Of a stretch of 64,000 bases of DNA, positions 22,853-34,478 are shown one piece after another; the first letter of the stretch is position 1, and each line of letters begins with the position of its first letter. The stretch comes from Mikania micrantha. Its lineage: Eukaryota > Streptophyta > Magnoliopsida > Asterales > Asteraceae. A program made the translations under genes and the position numbers. The stretch lies in NCBI GenBank assembly GCA_009363875.1, contig CM018694.1, positions 26,297,415 to 26,361,414 of the forward strand. Reading direction: 5' to 3'. Under the pieces are notes generated by a model. The model had not been told where the DNA came from and did not search any database. It saw only the letters and a list, made by a program, of their open reading frames with translations.

Positions 22853-24364
22853 CTATTTTCCGTTAGCTACTTCTATGTTGTAAGGGGAATCTAACTGTTC
22901 CTCTACCGAATCTAATTCGCATGCAAAGTCGGTAGAGATAAAACTCTGATCCGCACTAGTATCAAATAGAACAGATGCATAAAAGTCATGTAAGAGAAAC
23001 GTACCAGTGACCACATTCGGGTCCTGGCGTGCTGCGGGTGCTCCAACGGCAAAGACTCTTCCACGAGGAGCTTGAACTGCCTGTTGAGCCTTCTTTGGGC
23101 AGTTCTTGGCAAAATGGCCTTGTTCTCCACAACTGAAGAATCCACCGTTGTTCTGATTAGCTGGTGGAGGGAGAGCCAAAACAGCATTGTTCACTGCTTG
23201 GTTAGGTGCTATTCGGCGGTGTTGGACCCAATGGCCCTTTCGTCCACATCCCGTGCATTGCTTGCAGGGAGTGTTAGCAGTATGATGGTATTGACACTTG
23301 GCACACATAGGAAACATGCCAGTGTAGGGTCTTTTGTTAGGGTTTTGTGGTGAAGCTGCTACCTGTTGGAGAGGTGTGGCCACCGTGTAGTTCTTAATGG
23401 TCTTCTGGTTTTTCTTCTGATGGTGGTGGGGTTTCTTTGATGACTCAGCTTTGATCTTGCCGGAGTCAGCCTCTTTCTTTAGAACTCCAGAGGCTACCAT
23501 AAGATCAGTAAGCTTCCCAGATAAACTTATTGCAGACTCCACAGTAACAAGGTTTGCTGCAACAACTAAACCCTTGATGTAGGCGGCGAGTCCACCTACA
23601 TATCTGTCAATCCGCTTCTCCAGTGCTGGTACCATGTCTGGTACCGAAGCAGCCAACTCGAGGTAACGAGTAGTATATCCCATGTGATCCGCCTCCTTCA
23701 TCACATGGTTGGATAGTTCTACCTCCAGCTTCTGCACTTCATTCTTGGGGCAAAATACAGCTCTTAGGAGGGTCTTGAAGTCTTCCCAGGTCATTGACAT
23801 CGCTTCTTCCCTTCCTCTGGCATTGATCTGACCGTTCCACCAGGTCAAGGCTCGTTTGTTGAATGTTCCAGCAGAGTAACGAACCTTGTGGTGCTCTGGA
23901 CAGCTGTAGAGATCCAGAGTTGTCTCAATATTTTCAATCCATTGGATTAATCCAACGGCTCCCTCAGACCCACTAAAACTGGGTGGTTTACATCCTACAA
24001 ATGACTTGTAGGAGTAGTGTGACAAACCACCAGTATTCCCACTGGCTTCTCTTGATGAGTTACCAGTGGTGTTAATTTCATTTCGAAGACGGTTGAACAT
24101 CTCCGGTATCGCCTCTTTCATTTGATTAGTCATCTGACTACTCAGTAGAGTCACCAAAGTGATAGTAGTCGGATCCAGCAGCGGAGTTGTACTCGGGCTT
24201 GGTGGTAGGTTGAGTGGAGGAGGAGGAACAAATGGAGGAGGAGGAGGAGGAAGTGGCGGTGGTGAATCAGACGGTGATGGTGTAGATGAATGTGGAGCTA
24301 AGTCTTGAGGTGGTGGAGGTAGCGACGGAGTCTGTCTCCTCGGCGGCATTCTGATCATAACCAA
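22853..24364 (-). pseudogene. gag: gag and start of protease, element C (503-codon frame)
   Basis: This is the longest open frame in the window. The likely start is the ATG of MPPRRQTPSLPP near 24349, although the frame extends a few codons upstream. A proline-rich N-terminus (residues about 17-65) is followed by a Q/E-rich capsid core with ALTWWN and WEDFKTLL. A basic KKPHHHQKK stretch and zinc knuckles come next. The first knuckle lost its last cysteine (GHWVQHRR) and the second lost its first (FFSCGEQGHFAKNC). The protease active site follows near residue 460, as DTSADQSF where related copies have DTGA. It ends at a premature TAG, so Gag-Pol is interrupted. Confidence 0.9.
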
Positions 24365-24510
24365 TAAAATTTATCAGTTAGTGCAATGATCGAACGCAGA
24401 AGACAATATGCAAATATGTCTTAAGTCCTATGTTCTCTACATGCTGGGTCCCTAGGTTATAGTCTAGGCCAAACCGTTTAAATAAGTGACCTTTAATTCT
24501 CTATAACCAT

Positions 24511-24523
24511 GGCTCTGATACCA
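24511..24523 (-). other. Primer-binding site of element C
   Basis: TGGTATCAGAGCC on the minus strand, four bases from the LTR end, is a perfect match to the initiator tRNA-Met primer site. Confidence 0.93.
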
Positions 24524-24526
24524 ATC

Positions 24527-27500
24527 TGTCACACCCCGAGCCGCGGGGTTGGATCGGATTCCCCGTCGGGCGGAAGGTTCCCGGGGCGCGATATCGGGAA
24601 TGATAATTGTGATGATCAGATTGTTTACATTGCACATGATATAAATGAGAAATGCTAAATAGAATAGAATTAAAAAGTTAAATTACATCCGTATCGTTCG
24701 TAATTTAACAATGTAAATCTATCGTAAAACATCATAAGATATCTATCTTGTAGCTGCACAAGATATACAAAATAATTGTGTAATGATGTTCCAAAAAATA
24801 TGCTGGTCCAAAATACTAAGTCTTCTATCTGAAGTCTTAGTCCAAAAGCATAAACTTCTTAATTGACCTGTTCGTCACCTGAGAAGTCATGCAAAAAGAT
24901 CAAGTCAACACATGGTTGGTGAGTTCACATAGTTTAGTAATTGAAAATGATTTGTAAACCTCTTTCGGTAAAGACCCTAACCTCATTAACACCACATGTA
25001 ATATCCACATCCGTATGCTTATATATAGGGCATACCCCTGAGTCGAGTCTACAAACCCGCCCAGACGCCGTCCCACCACATACTAATATGCATATGACAC
25101 TGCTGTTAATGATAATTAAGAATTTTTACCTAACACACACTTCCCTTCACAATATTTCAAATGTACACTCAAAACCTTTGTTAAACCCTCGGGTAACAAC
25201 CATAATCTCATTAACATCACATGTATCATCCAGATCGGTATGCTTATGTATAGGGCATACCTCTGAGTCAAGCCTACAAACCCGCCCAGACGCCGTCCCA
25301 CCACATACTAATCCACATAGGACATTGATGTTAATGACAATTAAGCATTTTACCCCTACCAATAAACCAATGATTCTTCAGTTCTTTGTTCCTGTAAATA
25401 CAACAATTTGGAATCTATGTTGATTCCTTAAGTTCATCACAATAATGATCAACCACAGTAATTGTAGAAACAGTAAATAAATGCTTAATTAAATAAATAA
25501 GTAAACATTTAATAAAATCTAAGTCCTAATGATTGGGCCTTGGTTAAAATCGAGTAGACTAGTCTGTCAATCAAGGTACTTAGTAGTTAAGGAATTCTGT
25601 AAATATCATCAAACATATGACCTACAATTCAAACGGTCTAGCTAGGACTTCTTGAAATGTAGGATTTCTTGTTTCGTACTTGATTCGTTTTAATTCGTTG
25701 GCATATGTTATCTTTGATATTTCCCATACTTTCCCCAGAAAATTATTTATTGATTCGTCTGATTTTGTTACAAGATATACTTGATTCGTTTATCATGGAA
25801 TACTAAATTCGTTGATCAAATGTACTCTTGGTTCGTTGTTCATCAAACACTTGATTTGTTGAACATCGAATATTAACTTTGCAAAGATTGTTTCATTTGA
25901 TTCGTTGAACCTCCAAACTTGTTTTGTCGAAATGTTTCGTTTGATTCGTTGAACTCACTCACTTGATTTGTCAAAATGTTTTGTTTGATTCGTTGAAATC
26001 ACCCACTTGAACTGTCAAAATGTTTTGTTTCATTCATTGAAATCAGCCACTTGAATTGTCAAAATGTTTCGTTTGATTCGTTGAACTCACACACTTGATT
26101 TGTCAAAAATGTTTTGTTTGATTCGTTGAAATGTTTAGTTTAACCCAATTATCCACTTAAGTTATAAGTAGATGAATTTAGTAAAAACCTGCATAAAATT
26201 AACCTAGACATGATTCTAGGTTAACAATTTACATGTAAAACATATGTTAAATAAAAGCATTTAAGTAAACAATTTAAATAAAACATTTTACGCATGCTTC
26301 TCAGCCTCGCGTTTTAAAACAAAAATGTTAGAAAAGGGGCAATAAACTCACCTGTGTTGCTGTGTAAAGTTCTATCAAAATGTGTGCGCTCTTGTTTGTA
26401 GACTATGTATCTTCAGTTCCTGAGTTGTTTTAAAGAAATTCGAATCCTATGAGTAAGCGTATTAGTCGTCGTGACTACGGCTTGGTCTCGGTGTGTGTGT
26501 AACTAAGTGTCCTATGTTACTAGTGTGATTCTAAGATCTTACTCTTCTAATCTAACTTGAATACCCATTTATAACCCCAAATCCCATGTTTAATTATAAT
26601 AACTTACTTTCAAAATTTTACAAAATTTGGGCAGAGTTTCCTTTGTTTTATTTTCAAATCCAGACAATAATATTGTCTATTTTACAACCAAATCCCAATC
26701 AATTATAATAAACAAACTTTAAGAGAAACCAATGACATTATAACATTTAGCTATTTGTTCATGCAATTTTTATCAAAGACATAAGCTATTTTTATGAAAA
26801 ATACAAGTTAAACATGTTAGAACTTGAGTTAACCCAATTTAGGTCCATTCCAAGTCCTTTGATGGTTCTTTGTTTCCCATGGTCCTTTGTTCGTCCATGT
26901 ATATAACTTAGCTTAGAGTGCACAATTGAGCAACCCAATTTAGTTATATACATTCATATGAGATTTCTAAGTGTTAGATGTAAATGTTAAAATTAACACC
27001 AACACCTTAAGTATCTAGCATCCACTAATGCATGTTCTTAGTTTGTTCTAAACTTTGAGTACTCTTATATTCCTTTCCTTGTTCTTATAACTAAAATCAA
27101 CAGTCCTAGGTACTGAATTTCCCAAACTTGCTAACACTTTAGGTTCTAACACCATAGAAGCAGCGAACCTATTGACTTTCAGAGCAGGTTCGGTGAACCT
27201 TTAGGGTTCGGTCAATCAAAGGTTCGTCCATTCTAGGTTCGTGGCAGCATGGTTCGTCTGACTTGGAAGGTTCGTCTAAGGAAAGGTTCGTTGATCAAAG
27301 GTTAGGCCATGTGCAGGTTCGTGAGTCAGGAGTACACAAGTTCGGCTTTGGCTTTGGTCAGAGTCGACAGGTTCGGCTGACATAACACAGGTTCGGCTGG
27401 CAGGGTACCGGTTCGTTTCCCAATAGAAAGGTTCGGCGAACCTGCAACAGGTTCGTCTGATCACATTTGGTTCGCGAACCTGCAGTATCTTCTTCCTTTT

Positions 27501-28537
27501 TTGATCCAGATCTGTTACAAATCAGTCCTACAACTTCCTAATCAATTACATTAGTTCATATAAGTGTTTGTGAGTGTTTAGGCCGGTTAAACCTCAACAA
27601 ACCTAAAGGGTTCGTGATATACCCTAAAACCGCAAATGAAATGGTGATTTACCTCAAATTTCACGAATGAAATCTTTATTTCTTTGTACTTCCTTGATCT
27701 ACACCACGAGGGGAATGTTTTGACACCAAATAGGCTTAAATTGATGAAGATTCGAGAGAGATCTCCTAGAGAGAAGGTGGAACCTTGTTCTTTTAGAGAG
27801 AGAAAGAGGAAAACGAAAATGGTGAGGGTGGGGATGGTTGATGGTGGTGGATGGGGAAATTAAATGCCCCATTAATGTTTAAAACATACCGGGTAGTTCG
27901 ATCTCATTCTGTTTCGCGTAACATGTCGTTTTCTTGTGTTTTCGCGACAAAATGACGCGGTTATAAAATAGGATTTATAAAATTAATTTAGGTTGTGATT
28001 CCTAATAAATTAACTAATATCTTTTATTATTTAAAATTTTTAAATATTAATTTACTGTTTAAATCGAATCGTACGGTCGTCGCGCGTATTCGTTCGAATC
28101 GTCACCCGTACGAACACGACAATAACTATACTTTTCAATCTTGTTTTCTAATTATCGAATATTATTCAGAACATTAAACTGTCAGATTTACTCGTACAGA
28201 TCATCACCCATACGAATAATCCTTCAATTTAGCATTCACATAACAACATCCGTGTGTTTTGTTCTATAAAGCCTCACATACGTTTATACATAAAAACTCC
28301 TAACAAGTAATCCCATGATGGTTTTGTGTTGCCAGATGATTATCTGACTCAAGAATCCTAGTTATGAACTTTTTTTCTGTTAAATGTTTCTGAATTTGTC
28401 GTTTGATAACAGAAAATGATAATAGCAATGATATGAATAATGAACTGAAATAAAATGTTTGTAGTTTGTACCTGTTTACTGTTCATGTCACTGTTTAAGA
28501 TCACTGTTCTGGTGACGGTTCCGGCACTGATATTACA
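24527..28537 (-). repeat. 5' LTR of element C
   Basis: It starts TGTAATATCAGTGCCGG at 28537 and ends GGGTGTGACA at 24527. Compared with the 3' LTR it has a duplicated segment (about 24980-25100 and 25210-25330) and a longer 44-bp repeat array (25888-26140). A GGTTCG block lies at about 27160-27480. Apparent ORFs such as the one at 24941-25423 lie across LTR repeats and are not genes. Confidence 0.9.
25888..26140 (-). repeat. 44-bp tandem array in 5' LTR of element C, about 6 units
   Basis: On the plus strand each unit has TGTTTCGTTTGATTCGTTGA, then a variable CTCACACACTTG, then TTTGTCAAAA. Only two to three units exist in the 3' LTR (about 16900-17010), so the array has expanded or shrunk since the LTRs diverged. 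Confidence 0.85.
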
Positions 28538-29335
28538 TCAAACACTATGGTGATGTAGATTTGGTGAATCAAATTAAAGCAGATCAAACAGAGGCGTTAA
28601 AAGAGGAGAATTGGAAACGTGATAGAATCAAGGGGTTAGCTCATTAATTGGAGGAGGATAGTCAAGATTTAAATACAAGATGGGGTCGGGTGTGGATACC
28701 ACCCACTTGTCCTTTAAAGATGACTATATTGGAAGAATCTCATAACTCGAGGTACTCGATTTACTCGCGGGAGGCACGAAGATGTATTGTGACTTGCGGG
28801 TTAACTATTGGTAGTCGAGAACGAAACGAGATGTTGTAAAACAATGTCGAATAAGATGGATGAAATTTATGTAAAGGAGGTGGTGTCTCGACAAGGAGTA
28901 CCGGTTACTATTGTGTCTGATCGTGATACTCGGTTCACTTCTCATTTTTGAAAGAATTTTCAAGAGGAATTGGGTACAGAACTATAGTGGAGCACAACCT
29001 ATCATCGTTCAAATGCTTGAGGACATGTTACGTGCATGTATAATTGACTTTGGGGGGAGTTGGGATGATTACTTACCGATGGCGGAGTTTTCTTACAATA
29101 ACAGTATCGTTCCGGTCTTGGAATGCCTCCTTTTGAGGCTTTGTATGGGAGAAAATGTGGAACTCCTGTGTGTTGGGGAGAAATAGGACTAAGAGAACTT
29201 GCCAGCAAAAAGGTAGTAAATGTGACAAATGAACGAATCGACCAAATACAGGCTCATTTAAAGGCAACACAAGACCGTCAGAAAACCTATGCTGGTAAAC
29301 GAAGGAGGCCAATCGAATTACATGTGGGAGACTTC
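28538..29335 (+). pseudogene. pol: Integrase remnant of element F1
   Basis: Plus-strand pol fragments in several frames: ILEESHNSRYSIYSREARR (zinc-region start), SRQGVPVTIVSDRDTRFTS (second catalytic aspartate), LEDMLRACIIDFGGSWDDYLP and AEFSYNNS, then HLKATQDRQKTYAGKRRRP and a cut at VGDF. The stretch with the catalytic glutamate is degraded. The same segments, in the same family style, appear in element D at 44826-45736. At about 29335 the match switches abruptly to the end of copia element E on the other strand. Confidence 0.82.
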
Positions 29336-29339
29336 AGGA

Positions 29340-32311
29340 TGACTTTGTGTCTGTGGGTGTCTGCGTTGATCTCTAGTAAATAATACCTCTCCAGTTACTG
29401 AGGCTTGAAATTTATCCGCCTCTTCCTATACTCAAACTGAATCTATCGAGAGAACCAAGCAGACATCCCTGAATCTGAACTGTAGAGCATCTTCAAATGT
29501 GCTAGATGATTAAATTCAAAGCCTGGCAATGTCTTGAAATACTGAATTCCTCGTTCTCTTTTGACAGCATAGCATTGCAGATCATGGAAGTATGCCCAGC
29601 TAAGTATTTGACCTCCAGCCTTGTAGCCTTTGGTCCTATAAACTTTGGTGTGTGTAGCTAGCATCTTCGCAACGCTTTCCTTCTTCAGAATCTCCCAGTA
29701 TGCTTTCCATTCTTCCTTTCTTTGCTGAATGTCTTCTGCTGAAGACTCACTACCACTGACCTTTTCTTCAACCTTTCTGCTTAGCTCCTCTTCAGTGTGT
29801 TGTCCAAAAAGGTCAGTAAATGTCGGTAGATCATCCTCATAGCTAACTGAGTGTTGTATGATGTCGTCAAAAGCTTCCAGTGAAGGAATATCAGAAACAG
29901 GAGCGGAGGTGTCATCAATAACAACCTCATCAGGATTCAACCAGAAAAGTTCAGCAATTTACTCCTTAGACAAGCAATGAATGATCTCTCCTTCCTCCTT
30001 ATCATAGCTAACTGAGTGCTATATGATGCCTTGAGCGTCCAAGATCGTAGTCAACTCTCATCCAAATGACGTCTCAATGGCACAGCTCGAACCTCCTCAG
30101 TAGCTTTAGGATCTTCAATCTGAGGAGGACGAGGAGGCTTGGCACCTTTATCATGTTTTGTCTTGGTTCTGACTTCAGGAGCTGGATTTGTCTCTTCTGC
30201 ATTGTCAGAACTAGAAGAACCACTACCAGCACTGTCGGCATCATCACCAGAATCATCGTCTTTTTCCGTATCATTATAATCAACTTTCTCCTCATCAGAC
30301 TCATCTTCTTCTTCTTTGTCTTATTCTTCTTCACCATCTGAACCATCGGAGGCAGCTTCAGTACCCTCAATCTGAGGAGCAGCATCCTTAAGGCTTTCCA
30401 CTTGCTCAGCTAAGCGCGAGTTTTCGGCCTCAAGAGATAAGATTCTCTCACTAAAACCAGAGGCAGTCAGTGCCAACTCATTGTGCTCATCAATATACTT
30501 ATGTAGTTGCTCCTCCAGCTGAGCAGACCTAGCCCTTTAATCTGCACGCTGGTCAGCTGCCTGTAATAATAAAGTATCTTGCTTGCTGACCCTTTGTGTG
30601 AGTTGAGCAATGGCTCCCTCTTGCTTGTGGTTCCTCTCCATCATTCTAAGAAGTAAACTGTTCTTTGTGCTGAGCTGTTCAGCAAGTGAAACAGTTGGAG
30701 TATACGGATCAGCTAGTGTAATGGAAGTAGCACATGTAGGAATAGCCCGTGACCTAGTCAGTGAAGAAACTGCAACTGTTGCAGCTGGAGTAACAGTGGT
30801 TTCTACAACAGAAGACAGTTCTGACCGCCTCTGTAGAACAAAACGAGTCCTTCTTCTCTTGGTTGGGGGGGGAGATGTGGACTGACTAGCAGCAGTAGCA
30901 ACAGCCGATGTAGCACTGGAAGTACGTGGGGGAGGAGAGAGGTCAAACTCAGGGATAAATGAAGGATACCTGATCTCCTATGGATCTATAGTAGCCTGCC
31001 CACTTGCCGTTGTCCCAAGATAGACTACATGAGATCTTTAACAAGTAGTCACTATGACACGCTCTGTATCTTCTGAATCACTGTCATCAGAATCATCATC
31101 ATTACCTCTATCCTCCATATTCTCATCATCATCTCCACCTATCTGCTCATCCTCAGGCGATGTAGTACCAGCCATCTCTAGTGGAGTGGAGACGGTTGCA
31201 GTAGTGGCAGCCATGAAATCCAATTCCAGAAGGGAATCAACATAAAAGTCATCATTACCAGCACCAGAAACAATAACCCCCGCATCACCAGTACCTACAT
31301 CACCAGCACCAACAGTAGAAACACCTACACTAACACCAGAATCACCTGCACCACCAAAAGTATCACCACCAGCTCCACTAGCACCCATACCAGCACCAGC
31401 ATCAGCATCTCCACCACTGACACCAGTACCACTAACACCAGCACCTGCACCATCAAATCTATCATCATCCGGTACTATAATGTCCTCTACATCTGAGTCT
31501 GAATCGTCATGTCTCCACTTCCTACCACCAGGAGCAATGTAGTCAGGATTCTGGAGATGACCAAATAAAGCACAAACAGGAGGTTGCCTCTCCTTTCCCT
31601 ATAAGATAGCACACTAATGAGAGTGATGTCGTTCATGTGCTCTAACCGAATAATATAGGTGCTAGTCTTCGGTAGATTAGGCACCTGAGCATCAAAAATC
31701 TGCTGGAGGAATCTAGGGTACATAAGAAACTTCTTGTCACCCTTGAGCACGACATTCTCTTTCAGATGAGTGAACATCATCTCAGAAAAATTGAACAGTA
31801 TATTCAGCACCAAAGCAACAAATGCACACTGAATGGTCTCCCGCAGCTCATCAAATCCCCCTTGCCTCGAGCCCAGGTAGTGAAAAAGTATATGTGCTAG
31901 ATACTTGAACTGTGGAGACAAAAAGGCCTTGTTGAGGACTCCAACTCCCAGGTCACCATCGTACTTGCATCACATAAAACATCCACGAACAGGATAGCGA
32001 TCAAGTAGAATGGGTTGGTCAGGTGCATCCTGAAATCCACATATCCTCCTGACATGCTCAGCAGAAACTATAACATTGTGTCCATGCACCTTTCCCCTAA
32101 TCACCAGTGGCTCAACCTCACAATCTATATCAGCGGATCTCCAGAAATCCCGCTGTTGTGACTGATATGGATCATAGATAGTAGAAATAGTAAGAAAGAT
32201 CCTAGAATGCCTGAGAAATGTGTTGATCTTAGTAAAATGTCTGGCATTCTTGGTAGAAAGATCCAAATGGGCTCAGTTGTTGTTCTTTGTCACCGCTTTA
32301 TAATCAGCCAT
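29340..32311 (-). pseudogene. Extra 3' ORF (env-like position) of element E, broken
   Basis: Start ATG at 32311 (MADYKAVTKNNN), with a TGA after 12 codons. Then a globular region (HFTKINTFLRHSRIF, FWRSADIDCEVEPLVIRGKV, VRRICGFQDAPDQPILLDRYPV) of the type seen in plant transposon-associated ORFs, and a second TGA at a likely CGA codon near 31971. A frame shift lies near 31608. After it come a Gly/Ala-rich and acidic region, a long heptad-rich coiled coil near 30640-30380 (SAQLEEQLHKYIDEH, LSLEAENSRLAEQVESL), an acidic tail, and a 165-codon C-terminal segment (29940-29443). In SIRE-type elements the ORF at this place is called env-like and is coiled-coil-containing. No signal peptide or credible membrane segment is visible, so an envelope role is unsupported. 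Confidence 0.75.
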
Positions 32312-33025
32312 AGTGAAAACTAAAAGAATAAACATGTTAGTTCAATTCAGTTAAACAATTAACTGAAATCAGAAAATTCTCACAAGTGTAAAACTTGTAG
32401 GAATGAGACTTTAGAGACCAAATGAGCATCGGCCAAATGAGTCAACTGAATAGGTCAAGTCAAACAAATGATTGACGAATGACTTCATTCGGATGAACCA
32501 TTGACCGAAAGAATCAGGTCATTCGAATGACCAGCGAATGAGGCTAGTGGCCGAATGAGCCTCTTTCGGTCGGATGGATTCATTTAGTCACTGCACTCGT
32601 TCGGTCGGCTCTTGAAGTCCGAAAGAACTTCATTCGGTCGGCTTAAGAAGTTTAAAATCTCAAATATCCAAAATCACATCAGTCCATAAAATCTCCACCA
32701 GTATACTCAGAAATGACCGATTAAGGTTTTTAGTAAAGGTAGTAGGTGATATTAAGTTTGATTTGGTCATTTATTGAGTGGCGACAGTTGCAAGCCCTAG
32801 AAACCTAAACCAAGAACTGTTCAAGATGAATCCATGGACAAAAATGAATAAACTTGGTTCCACAAGTACCTGTCACCATCACAAGATGAAATCTCAGCAA
32901 AAGAATCAGTTTAATCAAAGAAAAATTGATGAACAGAAGAGAGAGAGAGTGTTTCGGGCGAAAGGGGCACACAGTAGACCGAGTGAATGAGAAGTGGGGG
33001 AATGAGCTGGTTCGGTCGAAAGAGC

Positions 33026-33037
33026 CCTATATATAGG
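33026..33037 (-). promoter_or_regulatory. Candidate internal promoter (TATA box) ahead of the extra ORF of E
   Basis: CCTATATATAGG is followed on the minus strand by GGCTCTTTCGACCG and, about 80-95 bases on, a CTCTCTCTCTC pyrimidine stretch. The ORF's ATG is about 715 bases downstream. The arrangement resembles an LTR promoter with a leader. Confidence 0.45.
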
Positions 33038-34356
33038 AAGTCTCATTCGGCGAATGACTCAACCGAATGAGTTGCTTCGCCCCAAATTTATTCAGCTGAA
33101 TGACTAATTCTGTTGAATGAGTCATTCTCCTGTTACATTCGCACGAATGAAGCTTAGCACCCACAACCACAAGTCAACTTAAAATTTAACATTTTGAACA
33201 TTTAAACAAATGCCATTATGAAGATTAGTCTGGTTAGGTGATGGATTCACATACAACTGAACATCTGAACACAAAAATGATCATCTAAAATAAATTTGAA
33301 TATAAAATCTTTTTGTATTTTTATGAAACGAAGTACGACTTTACAACTAACAAACCGAAATAAACGGATAAAAAGCACATATTTTTGTGAGCAGTCTTCC
33401 AAGAAAATGAGACATATACCTAATCACATCAAATCGGCATTACTGAATGTTGAACTTCTGACACGTTTGTCTTATGATTTGATTACTGATATACGTGTCC
33501 ACTTTAAACCGAACAATACATCATTTCTAAACAAGTTAATGATCACTCATATTTTCTGACTGAGTTACCCATTGTATTTCATCAATAAAGATCAAAACTA
33601 GTTTGTAACTCATCTCTGCATAACTTAATACCAATTATCATAAATTCTATAAGGTTCCAATACATTTTTGTTTTGTAATTTTCTTTTTCTTTTGTTTCTC
33701 AAAATCAACACATTCTCACGAATGGCTTCAGCTAGGTCTTTACAAAGCAATATGGCACGTATACAGAACTGTGTTGACATGATCAACTTGTTCTATCCAA
33801 ATGGACGGCTGCATCTACGTATTTACAAAGTAATATGGAAATGGAATCAAACGTATTTTATTTTTGTATTTTCCCAAACTTAATACTAGCTTGATTTTCT
33901 TTTATTTTCTTGTGATTCAATCATTCTCATCTGAATGGATGGCTTCAGCTAGGTCTTTACAAAGTAGTATGGCACGTGTACAGATTTGAATTCATGAATC
34001 ATTGGAAACCTCATTAGATCCTATGATAACATGTGTATGCCTAATTTGAGTTAAAAACTATCTATCACTTAGTTGGTTTTCTAAAATGGATCCAACTAAT
34101 CAGACTTTCTACGTAATCATCAATAATTTATACATTTTGTAAAGTTGGCCTATCAGTACATCAAATCACAAATATCATGTGTTTTCAGTTTATGCATTCA
34201 CTTTTGCTTTTAAGACATTATAGATGAACACATCATTTTCTCAAATATGACTTTCTCATTTTTACAGTTTTTCAAATGTTTTTGGATTTTTAAATTTTTT
34301 TAAATGTTTTTGGATTTTTAAAATTTTCAATTGTTTTTGTTTTTCTAATTAAACTA

Positions 34357-34370
34357 CTTTTTCTCCCCCT
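34357..34370 (-). other. Internal purine tract after pol of element E
   Basis: On the minus strand it reads AGGGGGAGAAAAAG, preceded by a T-run (GGTTTTT). This is the form of a retroelement polypurine tract, but no LTR follows. It could be a central second primer for plus-strand synthesis or chance. Confidence 0.4.
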
Positions 34371-34478
34371 AAAAACCTTAAACAGAAAATCTTTTTGAGT
34401 TTTTCATTAAATGACAAAAAAATAACATAAATACTAACATAAAAAAAAAGTAAAAGAAACTAACTAATGAAAGCGATG

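Larger units (their letters stand above)
15824..28537 (-). mobile_element. Element C: near full-length Ty3/gypsy (Tekay-like) retrotransposon
   Basis: On the minus strand the element has a 5' LTR (28537-24527), primer site, gag-protease, RT, RNase H, integrase, chromodomain tail, polypurine tract and 3' LTR (19481-15824). All parts are in order, but the frames are broken. The two LTRs differ in length (4,011 against 3,658 bp) and visibly in sequence. The outer flanks (TGGGT at 15819-15823 and TCAAA at 28538-28542) do not match, so no target duplication is seen. It lies between two parts of F1. Confidence 0.88.
32312..34478 (-). mobile_element. Spacer between pol and the extra ORF of element E
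   Basis: About 2.1 kb without a gene. From pol onward on the minus strand it has a 14-base purine tract (34370-34357), an AT-rich stretch, a direct duplication of about 217 bp (copies of ATGGCTTCAGCTAGGTC near 33722 and 33939), a palindromic TATA box (33026-33037), a CTCTCTC stretch near 32940, and CATTCGG/CCGAATG-rich blocks (32460-33140) like those in the element's own leader. Confidence 0.65.

Noticed and set aside
24941..25423. 160-codon plus-strand frame as a gene
   Set aside because: It crosses two copies of an LTR duplication (CLYIGHT repeated) on the antisense strand of C's LTR.
31487..31608. Hydrophobic segment (VLYLVISRILTTLLLVV) as a membrane anchor of an envelope protein
   Set aside because: It is in the wrong frame. 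The neighbouring frame gives a polar sequence (RQPPVCALFGHLQNPDYIAPGG) that continues into the next conserved part.
29443..32266. Host gene with coiled coil and acidic regions
   Set aside because: It lies on the same strand and right after copia pol, with the same decay by stops; better explained as the extra ORF of element E.
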